A DNA stretch of 14,097 bases, from NCBI GenBank assembly GCA_015232865.1, contig JADFYU010000002.1, positions 153,051-167,147 of the forward strand. Reading direction: 5' to 3'. This document shows, in pieces, positions 1 to 7,145 of this stretch (positions are counted from its first letter, which is position 1; every line of letters starts with the position of its first letter). Both the position numbers and the translations under genes were made by a program. The stretch comes from Magnetococcales bacterium. Lineage in GTDB: Bacteria > Pseudomonadota > Magnetococcia > Magnetococcales > UBA8363. The notes beneath the pieces are model-generated. The model saw nothing but the letters and a program-made list of their open reading frames with translations, did not search any database and was not told the DNA's origin.

Positions 1-5
1 GGGGT

Positions 6-21
6 GCGGGGCAAAGCCCCG
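6..21. repeat. GC-rich hairpin at the window edge
   Basis: CGGGGC (7-12) and GCCCCG (16-21) form a perfect stem around an AAA loop. The A-run at 22-27 follows it on the plus strand, so this is not a standard T-tailed terminator in either direction. It lies about 70 bases beyond the stop of the minus-strand nitroreductase gene and may be part of a dispersed GC-rich repeat cut by the window edge. Nothing else is visible in 22-89. Confidence 0.35.
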
Positions 22-89
22 AAAAAACCAACCCGTTTTAACTTATGGTCGTGCAGATTTTAACCTGTCAATTAACGAAAGCAAGAGCG

Positions 90-1742
90 CTAGGGTAAAA
101 GATGGGCATAGGGCGGAGCGACTTCCAGTCTGTTGTCCGGCACGGCTACGCCGACTGTAAAGTGATATAGGGTTTGGAATTGCTCCCCCTCCAGTCCCAG
201 GCTTTGATGGAACAGATCGTCAAAAAAGCAACCGATTCCAGTGCCTTGAAAACCAGCGGCTTCCGCCTCCAAATAGAGAATCTGCCCGACTGCGCCTGCT
301 TCCTCATGAAGTCGTCGGTAGTACCAAGCCCCCTCATTGAGCCGGTTTTCAAATTCGGTCAGCATTCCCAATGAAAAGAACCCGTCAGCGGCAATCTCCT
401 GATTGCAGGAGATCTGTTTGGCAAATAGTCGAGCATCACCGGATAGTAGATGATAGAGCGGAAGATGCTCCGGTGCGTGATCCACGTGATTCCAGAGAAA
501 CTCCGCCTTCATGGATTTTTTTAATAGATCTAAAGCCCCAGGACGTCGAACCAAAGCATACAGGCCGGGTTTTAGTCCATCGACGTCATGAACCATGAGA
601 ATCGGATGGATTCGAGCGTCATCATTAAATAGATCCCAGGGGCCAGAATTTTTGCGGGGGAGTAGGCTGTCCAAAATGCGAAAAAAAGCCTTCAGGGACA
701 GAGAACCTTTTCTGTCATAACGCACGGCACTGCGCCGTTGACGAATCAGATCAGCGGCCAGTTTTTTTGTCGGGCAGGGTAGAGGAGGGGGCGTTTCTGG
801 GCTGAAAGTGGTGTCGACATTCCTGAAAACAGCGGTTTTTAGGATAACAGGCTGGACTGTTCTCTGGGTTGCCTCCTGAGCCTGCTCAACCGCATGCCAA
901 TTTCGTAAGGGCTTTTCGGACAAACGGTTCGCTTGCCCGTTCCACGTTATAAATTCTGCAAGGCCAAGCAGTTTTTTATAAAGAGGTATAGCCGCCGAAC
1001 GGTGAGCCTGTTTGGATGAAATGACCAGTATGGTGCCTGGTTGCTCTTGTTCCACGGGGGTGGCAGGGAGCGGAACCTGTAGACCCAAAAGACCGATCAG
1101 CTCGGCATCTTCTGATTCATCCAGCAGTACAGCCTGCCAACCCAGGACCGAGGCGGCAACTCGAAAGGCCATTTCGGCATGACCCAGGTTTAATTGACAG
1201 TAGCGGAAGGCTCTCTCTCCATATTTCCAACTTTCCCGACCGTGAATGGTGGTCAAGGCGACAAAAAAAAGCCCATCTGGAAAAGAGTCGGACCATTGAG
1301 GTTCCTGAATTTTACCGCGCAACTCCAGTCGATGAAACTCGCTTTCATAGTGCCAAATTCCAGCTCCTGGCCCCACTTTTTCCGGAGAGATCAGGTAGCC
1401 TTCGGTGGGATGTAAATTGCCGCTGGAGGGGTTGCAGCGCACAGCCCACCGCTCGCCCATATACGATTTCCAGGCGGAAATGCCTAAAGCCAACTCAAAA
1501 AGGGCGGCCACTCCAAATTGGTTCATGGGCTGGCTTGGGACAGATTGATCCGGGACCAGATCCTCAAATCTGGTCGTCAGGTGGTCCGCTGCCAAAGGTA
1601 GATCACGGGTCGGTGCTTCTTGGAAGGTTCGGAACGGATTGGGCTGATTTTCCCAATCCAGATAGCCCGGCCCGACAGCATATCGGTTTGGAAAATGCTT
1701 TGTGCGCCGGTGGTAGTCGATAATTCTGGTTTTGCCGTCCAT
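90..1742 (-). CDS. SagB/ThcOx-type double-domain nitroreductase-family dehydrogenase
   Basis: Predicted FMN-dependent oxidoreductase of about 550 residues. The N-terminus (YHRRTKHFPNRYAVGPGYLDW) is typical of long SagB-like proteins. The first nitroreductase half carries RCNPSSGNLHPTEG at about residues 102-115. A second half begins near residue 330 (LIRQRRSAVRYD) and ends with the GTGIGCFFDD region, so the protein is a tandem of two nitroreductase folds, like cyanobactin ThcOx. Known family members oxidise azolines to azoles in peptide natural products, but many stand-alone copies have no known substrate. I chose ATG 1742 because GGGAG lies about 7 bases upstream and the family similarity starts there. 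The reading frame continues back to a TTG at 1787. No YcaO, cyclodehydratase or precursor gene is visible nearby, so a peptide substrate is not supported here. Its upstream region is fused to a broken gene. Confidence 0.8.
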   Translation of the reverse strand: MDGKTRIIDYHRRTKHFPNRYAVGPGYLDWENQPNPFRTFQEAPTRDLPLAADHLTTRFEDLVPDQSVPSQPMNQFGVAALFELALGISAWKSYMGERWAVRCNPSSGNLHPTEGYLISPEKVGPGAGIWHYESEFHRLELRGKIQEPQWSDSFPDGLFFVALTTIHGRESWKYGERAFRYCQLNLGHAEMAFRVAASVLGWQAVLLDESEDAELIGLLGLQVPLPATPVEQEQPGTILVISSKQAHRSAAIPLYKKLLGLAEFITWNGQANRLSEKPLRNWHAVEQAQEATQRTVQPVILKTAVFRNVDTTFSPETPPPLPCPTKKLAADLIRQRRSAVRYDRKGSLSLKAFFRILDSLLPRKNSGPWDLFNDDARIHPILMVHDVDGLKPGLYALVRRPGALDLLKKSMKAEFLWNHVDHAPEHLPLYHLLSGDARLFAKQISCNQEIAADGFFSLGMLTEFENRLNEGAWYYRRLHEEAGAVGQILYLEAEAAGFQGTGIGCFFDDLFHQSLGLEGEQFQTLYHFTVGVAVPDNRLEVAPPYAHLLP

Positions 1743-1791
1743 GTCGGTCTCCCAAGGCGCCAAGCTGAGCCAAACCCGGTGATTCAATCGA

Positions 1792-2103
1792 TAGGACTAT
1801 TGGCTTCCCCTTGAGTCGGGAGAGCAACAGCCCGCCATCCGCCAATCCATATTTTGCCCGGCCGCTAAGCACTTCCTCGATGGGATCCATATTTCCTTTC
1901 CGCTGGACCAGGGTCACATCCAACCCCTCTTCAGCGAAAAAACCCTTCTCAAGTGCGGCGTAATACCCTGCAAACTGAAATTGATGGAGCCATTTGAGCT
2001 GAATTGATATTTTCTCAAGTTCTTGGGAATGGACAACTCCTGCTGAAAGACAGAAGGAAAAAAGGCAACTTATCAGGATAAAAGCACAGCCGAATAGAGC
2101 CAA
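1792..2103 (-). pseudogene. 5' fragment of an NMT1/THI5-like substrate-binding domain gene
   Basis: About 104 codons from a TTG at 2103. They give a hydrophobic signal peptide (FGCAFILISCLFSFCLSAG), then the characteristic start of an NMT1/THI5 periplasmic domain: IQLKWLHQFQFAGYYAALEKG, GLDVTLV, and YGLADGGLLLSRLKGKPIVL. Similarity stops near 1792, where the fold should continue for at least 100 more residues. From there the frame runs on out of phase into the nitroreductase gene and stops at 1603. Such domains serve as sensor heads of histidine kinases or GGDEF proteins, or as thiamine-precursor binding proteins. Which one this was cannot be told from the fragment. No good Shine-Dalgarno sits at the usual distance from the TTG, so the start is uncertain. 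I read it as a deletion product. Confidence 0.7.
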
Positions 2104-2275
2104 GTTTGAAATAGGATTTACTCCCTTAGCAAACTAATTTCAGGAAAATCCAGTCGACCTCTGAGGCTCGTCCTTGGAGGGTTTATGTCTGGTTTTTGTT
2201 CCGCAGGGTTTCTGTATGTCTAACAGGCGCACAATGACTTTTTTGGGTGCATTCATACTGTGCCTAATAAGATTA

Positions 2276-2548
2276 TTACCAGCGGTTCATGTAGTCATCG
2301 TGTTCTGGACAACGATTGTGGGTTCCATCGCAGAACGGCTTGTTTTGTGATCCACCGCAACCACAAACGAACAGATTTTCATCGTTGTCGCTCTTTTGAA
2401 TGAACGGCTTGATACCAGAGGGATTTTTTTTGTGGGCGCCATCACAGAAGGGAGGAGTGCTGGTTTCGCCACACATGCAAATGGCATAACTTTCACCGGC
2501 CTTGGCACTGACGACGTAATTTTTTTTATTATCATACATTTTGACCAT
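2276..2548 (-). CDS. Dual CDGSH iron-sulfur domain protein
   Basis: A 90-residue protein with two complete CDGSH cluster motifs: CMCGETSTPPFCDGAH (ligands C24, C26, C35, H39) and CGCGGSQNKPFCDGTH (C62, C64, C73, H77). Each 3Cys-1His set should bind a [2Fe-2S] cluster, as in CISD3/Miner2 and bacterial tandem CDGSH proteins. There is no signal peptide or membrane segment, so it should be a soluble cytosolic electron or cluster carrier. The start ATG at 2548 has a strong GAGAGGAG ribosome site 9 bases upstream. It is transcribed divergently from the ferredoxin-fused pyruvate kinase across a 396-base gap. The precise role is unknown. Confidence 0.9.
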   Translation of the reverse strand: MVKMYDNKKNYVVSAKAGESYAICMCGETSTPPFCDGAHKKNPSGIKPFIQKSDNDENLFVCGCGGSQNKPFCDGTHNRCPEHDDYMNRW

Positions 2549-2944
2549 ATTTTATGACTCCTCTCAATGTTTTGTCCGGTGATCACTGCAAAAACAAATG
2601 TCTGAATGTCATGAATCTTTGGGCCAACAAGCTACCAGCTCTGCGGAATGTATCATTAGGTAATGGTCGATTTCAACTGTTGGAAGAGATATGAGTCCCA
2701 CTTTCAAGCGGGTCAAAACAGTATCCGTAGGGAGGTTTTCTTGATTGAGCTAACAAATTCATGGCGATCTGACTATTATAAAGTTTTTTTCACCATTTTG
2801 GAGTCTCCTTTGCATGGAGAGAATAAAGAGCGATGGTAAATAGGGTGAATAATAATTGTTTGCACCTTGCAGAGTAACATGCAAGTCTGTTTTCAAAAGC
2901 TCTCAAGTCTATTAAAAATTTAATTAAAAAAGTAGAACGACCAT
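2549..2944. promoter_or_regulatory. Divergent intergenic region between CDGSH and pyruvate kinase genes
   Basis: A 396-base AT-rich gap with no convincing gene. The longest plus-strand ORF I noticed has 26 codons from 2611. It should hold the promoters of both flanking genes. I could not place a well-spaced consensus sigma70 promoter with confidence. A 6-bp inverted repeat, CTTGCA (2866-2871) and TGCAAG (2880-2885), lies 60 bases before the pyruvate kinase ATG and could be an operator. No obvious Shine-Dalgarno precedes ATG 2945. Confidence 0.35.
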
Positions 2945-4663
2945 ATGTCATTATCACGCCGAGCAAAAATTATCGCTACCCTGGGGCCGGCATGTGACCA
3001 GGTAGAAAATATTTCCAGATTGATTCAAGCAGGGATGAATGTTGCCCGGGTCAATATGAGCCATGGCACTCTGGAGAGGCAGGATCAGACCATCGCCAAT
3101 ATTCGCCAGGCGGCCCTCAATGTCGGTTGTGAAGTGGCTGTGTTGATGGACCTGCAAGGACCTAAAATTCGTGTCGGAGCGTTGGACCATCATCTCTTGC
3201 TGAAAGAGGGTCAACACTGGGTGATCGGCCCGGAGAGGGAGGAGGACAATTATCCGGAATATGCCAACCGATACATTCCTACCACCCATCATCAACTAGC
3301 CGAGGATACCCAGGCCGGTTGTCGCATTTTATTCGATGATGGTCTGATTATAGCCAGAGCAGTTGGTATCGATCGAAAGGTGGTAAAAATTATAATTGAA
3401 AATGGTGCTCCCTTAAAGTCTCATAAAGGGATAAATCTACCCGATTCAAACATCTCAGCGCCAAGTCTCACTGAAAAGGACAAACGTGATCTATTCTTCG
3501 GCATTGATCGGAAGGTAGATTATGTGGCTCTTTCTTTTGTAAGGACGGCCAAATGCGTGATGGAAGTGAAATATCTTCTCCACGCAGCCGGAATTTTTAT
3601 CCCGGTTGTGGCTAAAATTGAACGGCCTGAAGCCCTTGACCATCTGGAAGAGATCATCCATGCCGCCGATGCCGTTATGGTAGCCCGTGGCGATCTGGCT
3701 GTTGAAGTGGGCAACCATCGCGTACCCACCTTACAGCGACAGATTATTCAACTCTGTCGGAATCACGGTAAACCTGTCATCACCGCAACTCAAATGCTCG
3801 AATCGATGATTCATAACCCCTCACCAACACGGGCCGAGGCATCCGATGTTGCGAATGCCATTTGGGATGGAACAGATGCGGTCATGTTGAGCGGTGAGAC
3901 CTCGATGGGAAAATATCCCTACCTGACCATATCTACCATGTCCCGGATTATTGAAGATGCGGAAGGTTCTCCACGGTCCATCAAACAGAAGGTGGAAACC
4001 CCCAATATCAGTACGGCTACAATGGAAGCGGCTACCCTAATTGCTGAAAGAGTCAAGGCAAAATGGATTATTGCCACAACCAGGACCGGTAACTCCTGTT
4101 GGGAAATCGCTCGTTTTCGTCCGGAAATTCCGGTCTTGGGGGTTGCAAGTAACCTAGAAGCCGTACGTCGTATGTGTCTTTTCTGGGGAATTACGCCTCA
4201 GCTATTTGATGATTCGCAGGAAGAGTCTGCTGATATTGATCAACAGGTGCTGGTTTTTTTGGTGGAAAGAGAGGAGCTGAATAAGGGAGATACCATGGTT
4301 CTGACTCGGGAGGAGAATAAAATTGTCTACCATGGAATTGCTTCACATATTCGAGTTGAAATGTTTTATGGACTGGCTGACCAACCCAGTGACCTTCCAC
4401 TTGATTATCAGGATATCAGTCGTCAACCCATGGCGAGCGGGAATGAGTTAACCCTTGATCACCGTCTCTGTGTTCAGTGTAAGAGTTGTGTAGAAACCTG
4501 TCCTTATAACATTTACCTACAATCTGACTCTAACCAAGACCGGATTGAACTCAACCGTAAACAGATTGATAAATGCACTCGTGATGGCGCCTGTGTTCGT
4601 GTCTGCCCGGTTCACGCGATTCAATTTCAAGAAGAAAAGAGCGAGCGGCAAGAGGGGCATTAA
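2945..4663 (+). CDS. pyk: Pyruvate kinase with C-terminal two-cluster ferredoxin domain
   Basis: Residues 1 to about 475 are a full pyruvate kinase (phosphoenolpyruvate + ADP to pyruvate + ATP). Visible signatures are KIIATLGPA at the start, NMSHG, MDLQGPKIR, the active-site lysine signature VVAKIERPEAL, ARGDLAVEVG, ITATQMLESM, TRAEASDVANAIWDGTDAVM and SGETSMGKYP. The usual family length is about 470-480; this protein has 572 residues. The extra tail begins near residue 501 and is a bacterial-type ferredoxin domain. Its first motif is C509xxC512xxC515xxxC519P. The second is C544xxD547xxC550xxxC554P, where Asp replaces the second Cys, as in ferredoxins with a [3Fe-4S] or Asp-ligated [4Fe-4S] cluster. 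The frame is continuous through a linker with no stop. The last codons and stop fall inside the left arm of a palindromic repeat. The enzyme call is secure; a redox role for the tail is inference. Confidence 0.93.
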   Translation: MSLSRRAKIIATLGPACDQVENISRLIQAGMNVARVNMSHGTLERQDQTIANIRQAALNVGCEVAVLMDLQGPKIRVGALDHHLLLKEGQHWVIGPEREEDNYPEYANRYIPTTHHQLAEDTQAGCRILFDDGLIIARAVGIDRKVVKIIIENGAPLKSHKGINLPDSNISAPSLTEKDKRDLFFGIDRKVDYVALSFVRTAKCVMEVKYLLHAAGIFIPVVAKIERPEALDHLEEIIHAADAVMVARGDLAVEVGNHRVPTLQRQIIQLCRNHGKPVITATQMLESMIHNPSPTRAEASDVANAIWDGTDAVMLSGETSMGKYPYLTISTMSRIIEDAEGSPRSIKQKVETPNISTATMEAATLIAERVKAKWIIATTRTGNSCWEIARFRPEIPVLGVASNLEAVRRMCLFWGITPQLFDDSQEESADIDQQVLVFLVEREELNKGDTMVLTREENKIVYHGIASHIRVEMFYGLADQPSDLPLDYQDISRQPMASGNELTLDHRLCVQCKSCVETCPYNIYLQSDSNQDRIELNRKQIDKCTRDGACVRVCPVHAIQFQEEKSERQEGH

Positions 4664-4718
4664 TCTAGAAACGGCGGTTTCGGTGCGTGCCGACAACAGC
4701 CGTTTCTAGATTAATGCC
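4656..4718. repeat. Palindromic repeat, copy 1
   Basis: Perfect 20-bp arms at 4656-4675 and 4699-4718 (GGCATTAATCTAGAAACGGC and its complement) enclose an inner imperfect stem TCGG/CCGA with loop TGCGTG. The pyruvate kinase stop codon (4661-4663) lies inside the left arm. The core from CTAGAAACGGCGGTT to GCCGTTTC recurs at 5405-5450, so this is a dispersed repeat family and not only a local terminator. No T-run follows it. Confidence 0.85.
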
Positions 4719-4803
4719 TTAGGAGTTGTCTATAAATAACCTGTCCCTATTTCATGGACAGTTAATAAATCAGACTGCACAAATTTCTTGCAGATAGAGT
4801 TTT

Positions 4804-4846
4804 TTGAAGATACAATTTAGAATTGATATTATACAGCTGAGGGAGA
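4804..4846 (+). promoter_or_regulatory. Sigma70-like promoter and RBS of the cytochrome c' gene
   Basis: TTGAAG (4804-4809), 17-base spacer, TATTAT (4827-4832): close to the sigma70 consensus with ideal spacing. Transcription would begin near 4839, giving a very short leader. GGGAGA (4841-4846) is the ribosome site, 7 bases before ATG 4854. Upstream, CTGTCC/GGACAG (4741-4746 and 4756-4761) forms a small hairpin of unknown role. Confidence 0.6.
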
Positions 4847-4853
4847 TTTTGAT

Positions 4854-5342
4854 ATGCAGTTTGGTAAGTTACTTGGTGGAGCATTTTTGGTTGTCACACT
4901 GGTTATTGGGGTAGATGCAGTCCAAGCTTCTAGCCATGGTGAAGATCACAGCAGTGCGGACTCAAAGGTTGAAGAACGGGAGATGTTGATGGAAGGAATC
5001 GGTGGCTCTATGGGGGCACTGGGCTGCTATGTGAAAGGCCAATGTGATGAGCTGAAGCCAAAGATAGCCAAACGGCTGGCAATGGGTATTGCAGCAATGG
5101 CACAACCCTCAGTTGAGGCCTTCCGTACACCAACTCCGATGTCTAAGGTGAAGACGACGGCAACTCCTGACATTTGGAAAAATTGGGATAAGTTCGAAGA
5201 CGGGTTAATGATGATGGGGGATCGTGCCAAAGAGTTAGCTAAAGCAATCAAAGGTGGTGACAAAGTAGCCGTTAAAGCAGCTATGGGTGAATTGGGAAAA
5301 ACCTGTAAAGGGTGCCACGATGATTTCAGAGAGAAAGAATAG
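4854..5342 (+). CDS. Cytochrome c' (class II c-type cytochrome)
   Basis: A 162-residue secreted haem protein. A signal peptide covers about residues 1-25 (LLGGAFLVVTLVIGVDAVQA). The CXXCH haem site is C151-K-G-C154-H155 near the C-terminus, the hallmark of class II cytochromes, on a predicted four-helix bundle. These periplasmic proteins bind NO and CO at a five-coordinate haem and are linked to protection from nitric oxide. Two further cysteines, C58 and C64, sit close together and could form a disulfide. The adjacent convergent gene encodes a membrane cytochrome b; the two are often neighbours in proteobacteria, and the b-type protein is a plausible electron partner. The promoter and ribosome site are strong, and a strong terminator follows. 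Confidence 0.9.
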   Translation: MQFGKLLGGAFLVVTLVIGVDAVQASSHGEDHSSADSKVEEREMLMEGIGGSMGALGCYVKGQCDELKPKIAKRLAMGIAAMAQPSVEAFRTPTPMSKVKTTATPDIWKNWDKFEDGLMMMGDRAKELAKAIKGGDKVAVKAAMGELGKTCKGCHDDFREKE

Positions 5343-5360
5343 GCTCGCGCAAATTTTTTA

Positions 5361-5406
5361 AGCATAAAAAAAGCCTGATGGGAAACCATCAGGCTTTTTT
5401 TATGCT
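5361..5406. terminator. Bidirectional rho-independent terminator
   Basis: A perfect 21-bp inverted repeat (5361-5381 and 5386-5406) closes on a GAAA tetraloop. The GC part is GCCTGATGG/CCATCAGGC, flanked by A7 and T7, so it gives a T-tailed hairpin on both strands. It sits between the convergent cytochrome c' and cytochrome b genes and should end both transcripts. Confidence 0.95.
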
Positions 5407-5450
5407 AGAAACGGCGGTTAGCGGTGCATGCCGCCAACCGCCGTTTCCGA
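5405..5450. repeat. Palindromic repeat, copy 2
   Basis: Arms GAAACGGCGGTT (5408-5419) and AACCGCCGTTTC (5436-5447) enclose an inner GCGG/CCGC stem with loop TGCATG. It matches copy 1 at 4665-4711 in most positions, including the CTAGAAACGGCGGTT left edge and the loop. It touches the terminator on one side and the cytochrome b stop codon (5452-5454) on the other. Confidence 0.85.
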
Positions 5451-5451
5451 T

Positions 5452-6189
5452 TTATTGCTTGAAAAACCAAATTACACCTTGAACCAAGCCGATGGCCAGA
5501 CCGATGCTCAAAATAGCCAACCATTTATTGCCGGAGTAGGGTAACTCTTGTTGAGAGACTTGCTGCTCTAAAAATCTTTTTTTCCCGGTGATCATGGGTC
5601 GTATCAGGTTATCTCGAAATATCAACAGATAACTGAGAGCAGCAACGATATGAACGGCGATCAGAAGAAGAATGACCGAAGAAAGAAACTGATGTATCTC
5701 GGTTATATTGTTGCTCATCGAGGATTCCAGCAAATGGGCGAGGGGAGCATCAAAGTATAAAAAGGTGTCCTCTTTGGTAAACAGGCCCAGTCCGCTTTGA
5801 ATCAGGAGCGTTGTGAGCAGAATAAGGATCATCAATCCTCCAGCGGGATTGTGGCCAACGTGATGTGGTTTTTCTTCTTTATTGCGAAAGCTACCGAATA
5901 AAGAGGCAATGTAGGAAAAGACATCACGAGGTCCCTTGATGAACTGGCTGAAACGGGCTGTGCTCCCGCCGATGAATCCCCATACAATGCGATATATTAT
6001 CAGTGCAAGAATGGACTGACCAAGAATGCTATGCCTTTCAATCATTGCCTCCTTGGCTGTTATGAAGGCTGCTATCACCAAAGCCACCAGTATCCAATGA
6101 AACAGTCTGGTTGGCAGATCCCAGATAGTGATGGTTTGTGTGGCAACCTTTTTATCCAGGTCAGGTGTTGATTTTGAGTTTTGCAACAT
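5452..6189 (-). CDS. Cytochrome b561-like di-haem membrane protein
   Basis: A 245-residue integral membrane protein of the cytochrome b561 / Ni-Fe hydrogenase b-subunit type. After a polar N-terminus comes WDLPTRLFHW (H31), then four main hydrophobic segments with H53, H166 and H180 as likely haem ligands. The family signature RIVWGFIGGSTARFSQF and the loop GHNPAGGLM are present. A fifth C-terminal hydrophobic segment (about 224-243) ends the protein. It would move electrons between quinol and a periplasmic partner, and the convergent cytochrome c' is the obvious candidate. ATG 6189 has an AGGTG ribosome site 5 bases upstream. It ends at repeat copy 2 and the shared terminator. Confidence 0.87.
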   Translation of the reverse strand: MLQNSKSTPDLDKKVATQTITIWDLPTRLFHWILVALVIAAFITAKEAMIERHSILGQSILALIIYRIVWGFIGGSTARFSQFIKGPRDVFSYIASLFGSFRNKEEKPHHVGHNPAGGLMILILLTTLLIQSGLGLFTKEDTFLYFDAPLAHLLESSMSNNITEIHQFLSSVILLLIAVHIVAALSYLLIFRDNLIRPMITGKKRFLEQQVSQQELPYSGNKWLAILSIGLAIGLVQGVIWFFKQ

Positions 6190-6342
6190 GATTCACCTGT
6201 TTAACTGACTATTGATGAAAAATAAAATTGGCGACCAACTGCAGAATTTAGGTGGTATTGTTAGAGCCATCATCATGATCTGGCAAGGATTTCCCGAACG
6301 CCAAATTACGAATTTTTACTGTTTTGCTCTGGTGGTTATAAG

Positions 6343-6379
6343 AAAAAGCCCTCTAAGAAGTTAATCTTAAAGGCTTTTT
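6343..6379. terminator. Terminator-like hairpin in the divergent gap
   Basis: AAAAAGCC (6343-6350) pairs with GGCTTTTT (6372-6379), with an inner TAAGA/TCTTA stem and AGTTAA loop. The T-run makes it a plausible intrinsic terminator in both directions. No gene that would need it lies in 6190-6541, a 352-base gap between the divergent cytochrome b and Rrf2 genes. It may mark a small RNA or a lost gene. Confidence 0.55.
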
Positions 6380-6505
6380 TTGGTTGCGAGAAGAGAGACT
6401 GGCAACGGAAATTCTGAGAGTTGGTTCTTGGTCGTTTTTTAGATTATTGATTTCGTCACTGAAAAAGAAAAATAAACTCGGATATAGTTTGTCCCTGTTT
6501 TTTTC

Positions 6506-6544
6506 TTGACGACCATAACGCAGACTGTTAGAGTCTTCGTTATG
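6506..6544 (+). promoter_or_regulatory. Rrf2 promoter with overlapping IscR-like dyad operator
   Basis: A dyad spans 6514-6544: CATAACG, one mismatch, AGACT, five-base centre GTTAG, AGTCT, one mismatch, CGTTATG. Its core GACT-N5-AGTC is the core of the IscR type 1 site. The right arm ends in the ATG (6542-6544) of the Rrf2 gene. A possible promoter, TTGACG (6506-6511), 17 bases, TAGAGT (6529-6534), overlaps the dyad and would start the transcript at about the ATG. This suggests autorepression and a leaderless mRNA, consistent with the lack of a ribosome site. Confidence 0.6.
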
Positions 6545-7087
6545 GCACACATCACTTCCAGAATCGAATATGGTATACACTGTCTCCTGTGGCTAGCAAG
6601 CTCTGGGGAAACGCCGCTTAGCAGCAGGGATTTGGCTGAGTTGCAAGGAGTTTCACCCTCATTTCTTGCCAAGATATTTCCCAAATTGGAGAAAGCTGGT
6701 ATCGTTTCAGCACAGGATGGTGTCCGAGGGGGATATCGGTTGGCACGCCCCATGAAGGAGATCACCTTCCTCGACATCGTGGATGCGATTGAAGGTCATA
6801 AGCCGCTTTTTGATTGCCAGGAAATCAGGGAACGATGTGCTCTCTTTGAGGGGGTTCCTCCCAAGTGGGCTACTCAGGATGTTTGTTCAATCCATGCAGT
6901 CATTCTGAAGGCGGAACAAGCGATGCGTGATGAATTAGCGTCCCATTCGTTGGCTGACATTTCTCAAACCGTGACTTGCAAGGCACCTAACGAGTTCCCG
7001 AGTCAAATTCAGGAATGGATAGCCCATCGTGTCAAGAGTCGCAAACCGGGACGGCCACTCAAGCCTCCCGATCCAATATCATCTTAA
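6542..7087 (+). CDS. Rrf2-family Fe-S transcriptional regulator
   Basis: A 181-residue protein starting MAHITSRIEYGIHCLLWLA, the usual Rrf2 N-terminus. The winged-helix domain includes LAELQGVSPSFLAKIFPKLEKAGIV and the wing GVRGGYRLARP. Three cysteines in the usual region, C92, C99 and C115, could bind an Fe-S cluster, as in IscR, NsrR and RsrR. Spacing differs from IscR (92, 98, 104), so I do not assign a subtype. A basic, proline-rich tail (KSRKPGRPLKPP) extends beyond the usual length. The frame is open for 12 more codons upstream, but similarity begins at ATG 6542. The operator-like dyad at its start points to autoregulation. The flavoprotein gene 132 bases downstream is the likely target or partner. 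Confidence 0.9.
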   Translation: MAHITSRIEYGIHCLLWLASSGETPLSSRDLAELQGVSPSFLAKIFPKLEKAGIVSAQDGVRGGYRLARPMKEITFLDIVDAIEGHKPLFDCQEIRERCALFEGVPPKWATQDVCSIHAVILKAEQAMRDELASHSLADISQTVTCKAPNEFPSQIQEWIAHRVKSRKPGRPLKPPDPISS

Positions 7088-7145
7088 TCAACAGGACTCT
7101 GATTCGACCCTGTCGTCACCTAAAACCTGAGTGGAATTTTCTTCA

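Noticed and set aside
371..598. Plus-strand frames opposite the nitroreductase gene (also 174-374, 1194-1415, 1535-1814)
   Set aside because: They lie antisense to a well-supported gene and show no family signals or ribosome sites.
4656..5450. Palindromic repeats as integron attC sites or CRISPR repeats
   Set aside because: There are no GTTRRRY/RYYYAAC core sites in the right places, and only two copies 690 bases apart around a full gene with no spacer pattern.
6542..7087. Specific assignment of the Rrf2 protein as IscR or NsrR
   Set aside because: Cys spacing (92, 99, 115) does not match either closely, and no isc or NO-reductase genes are in the window.
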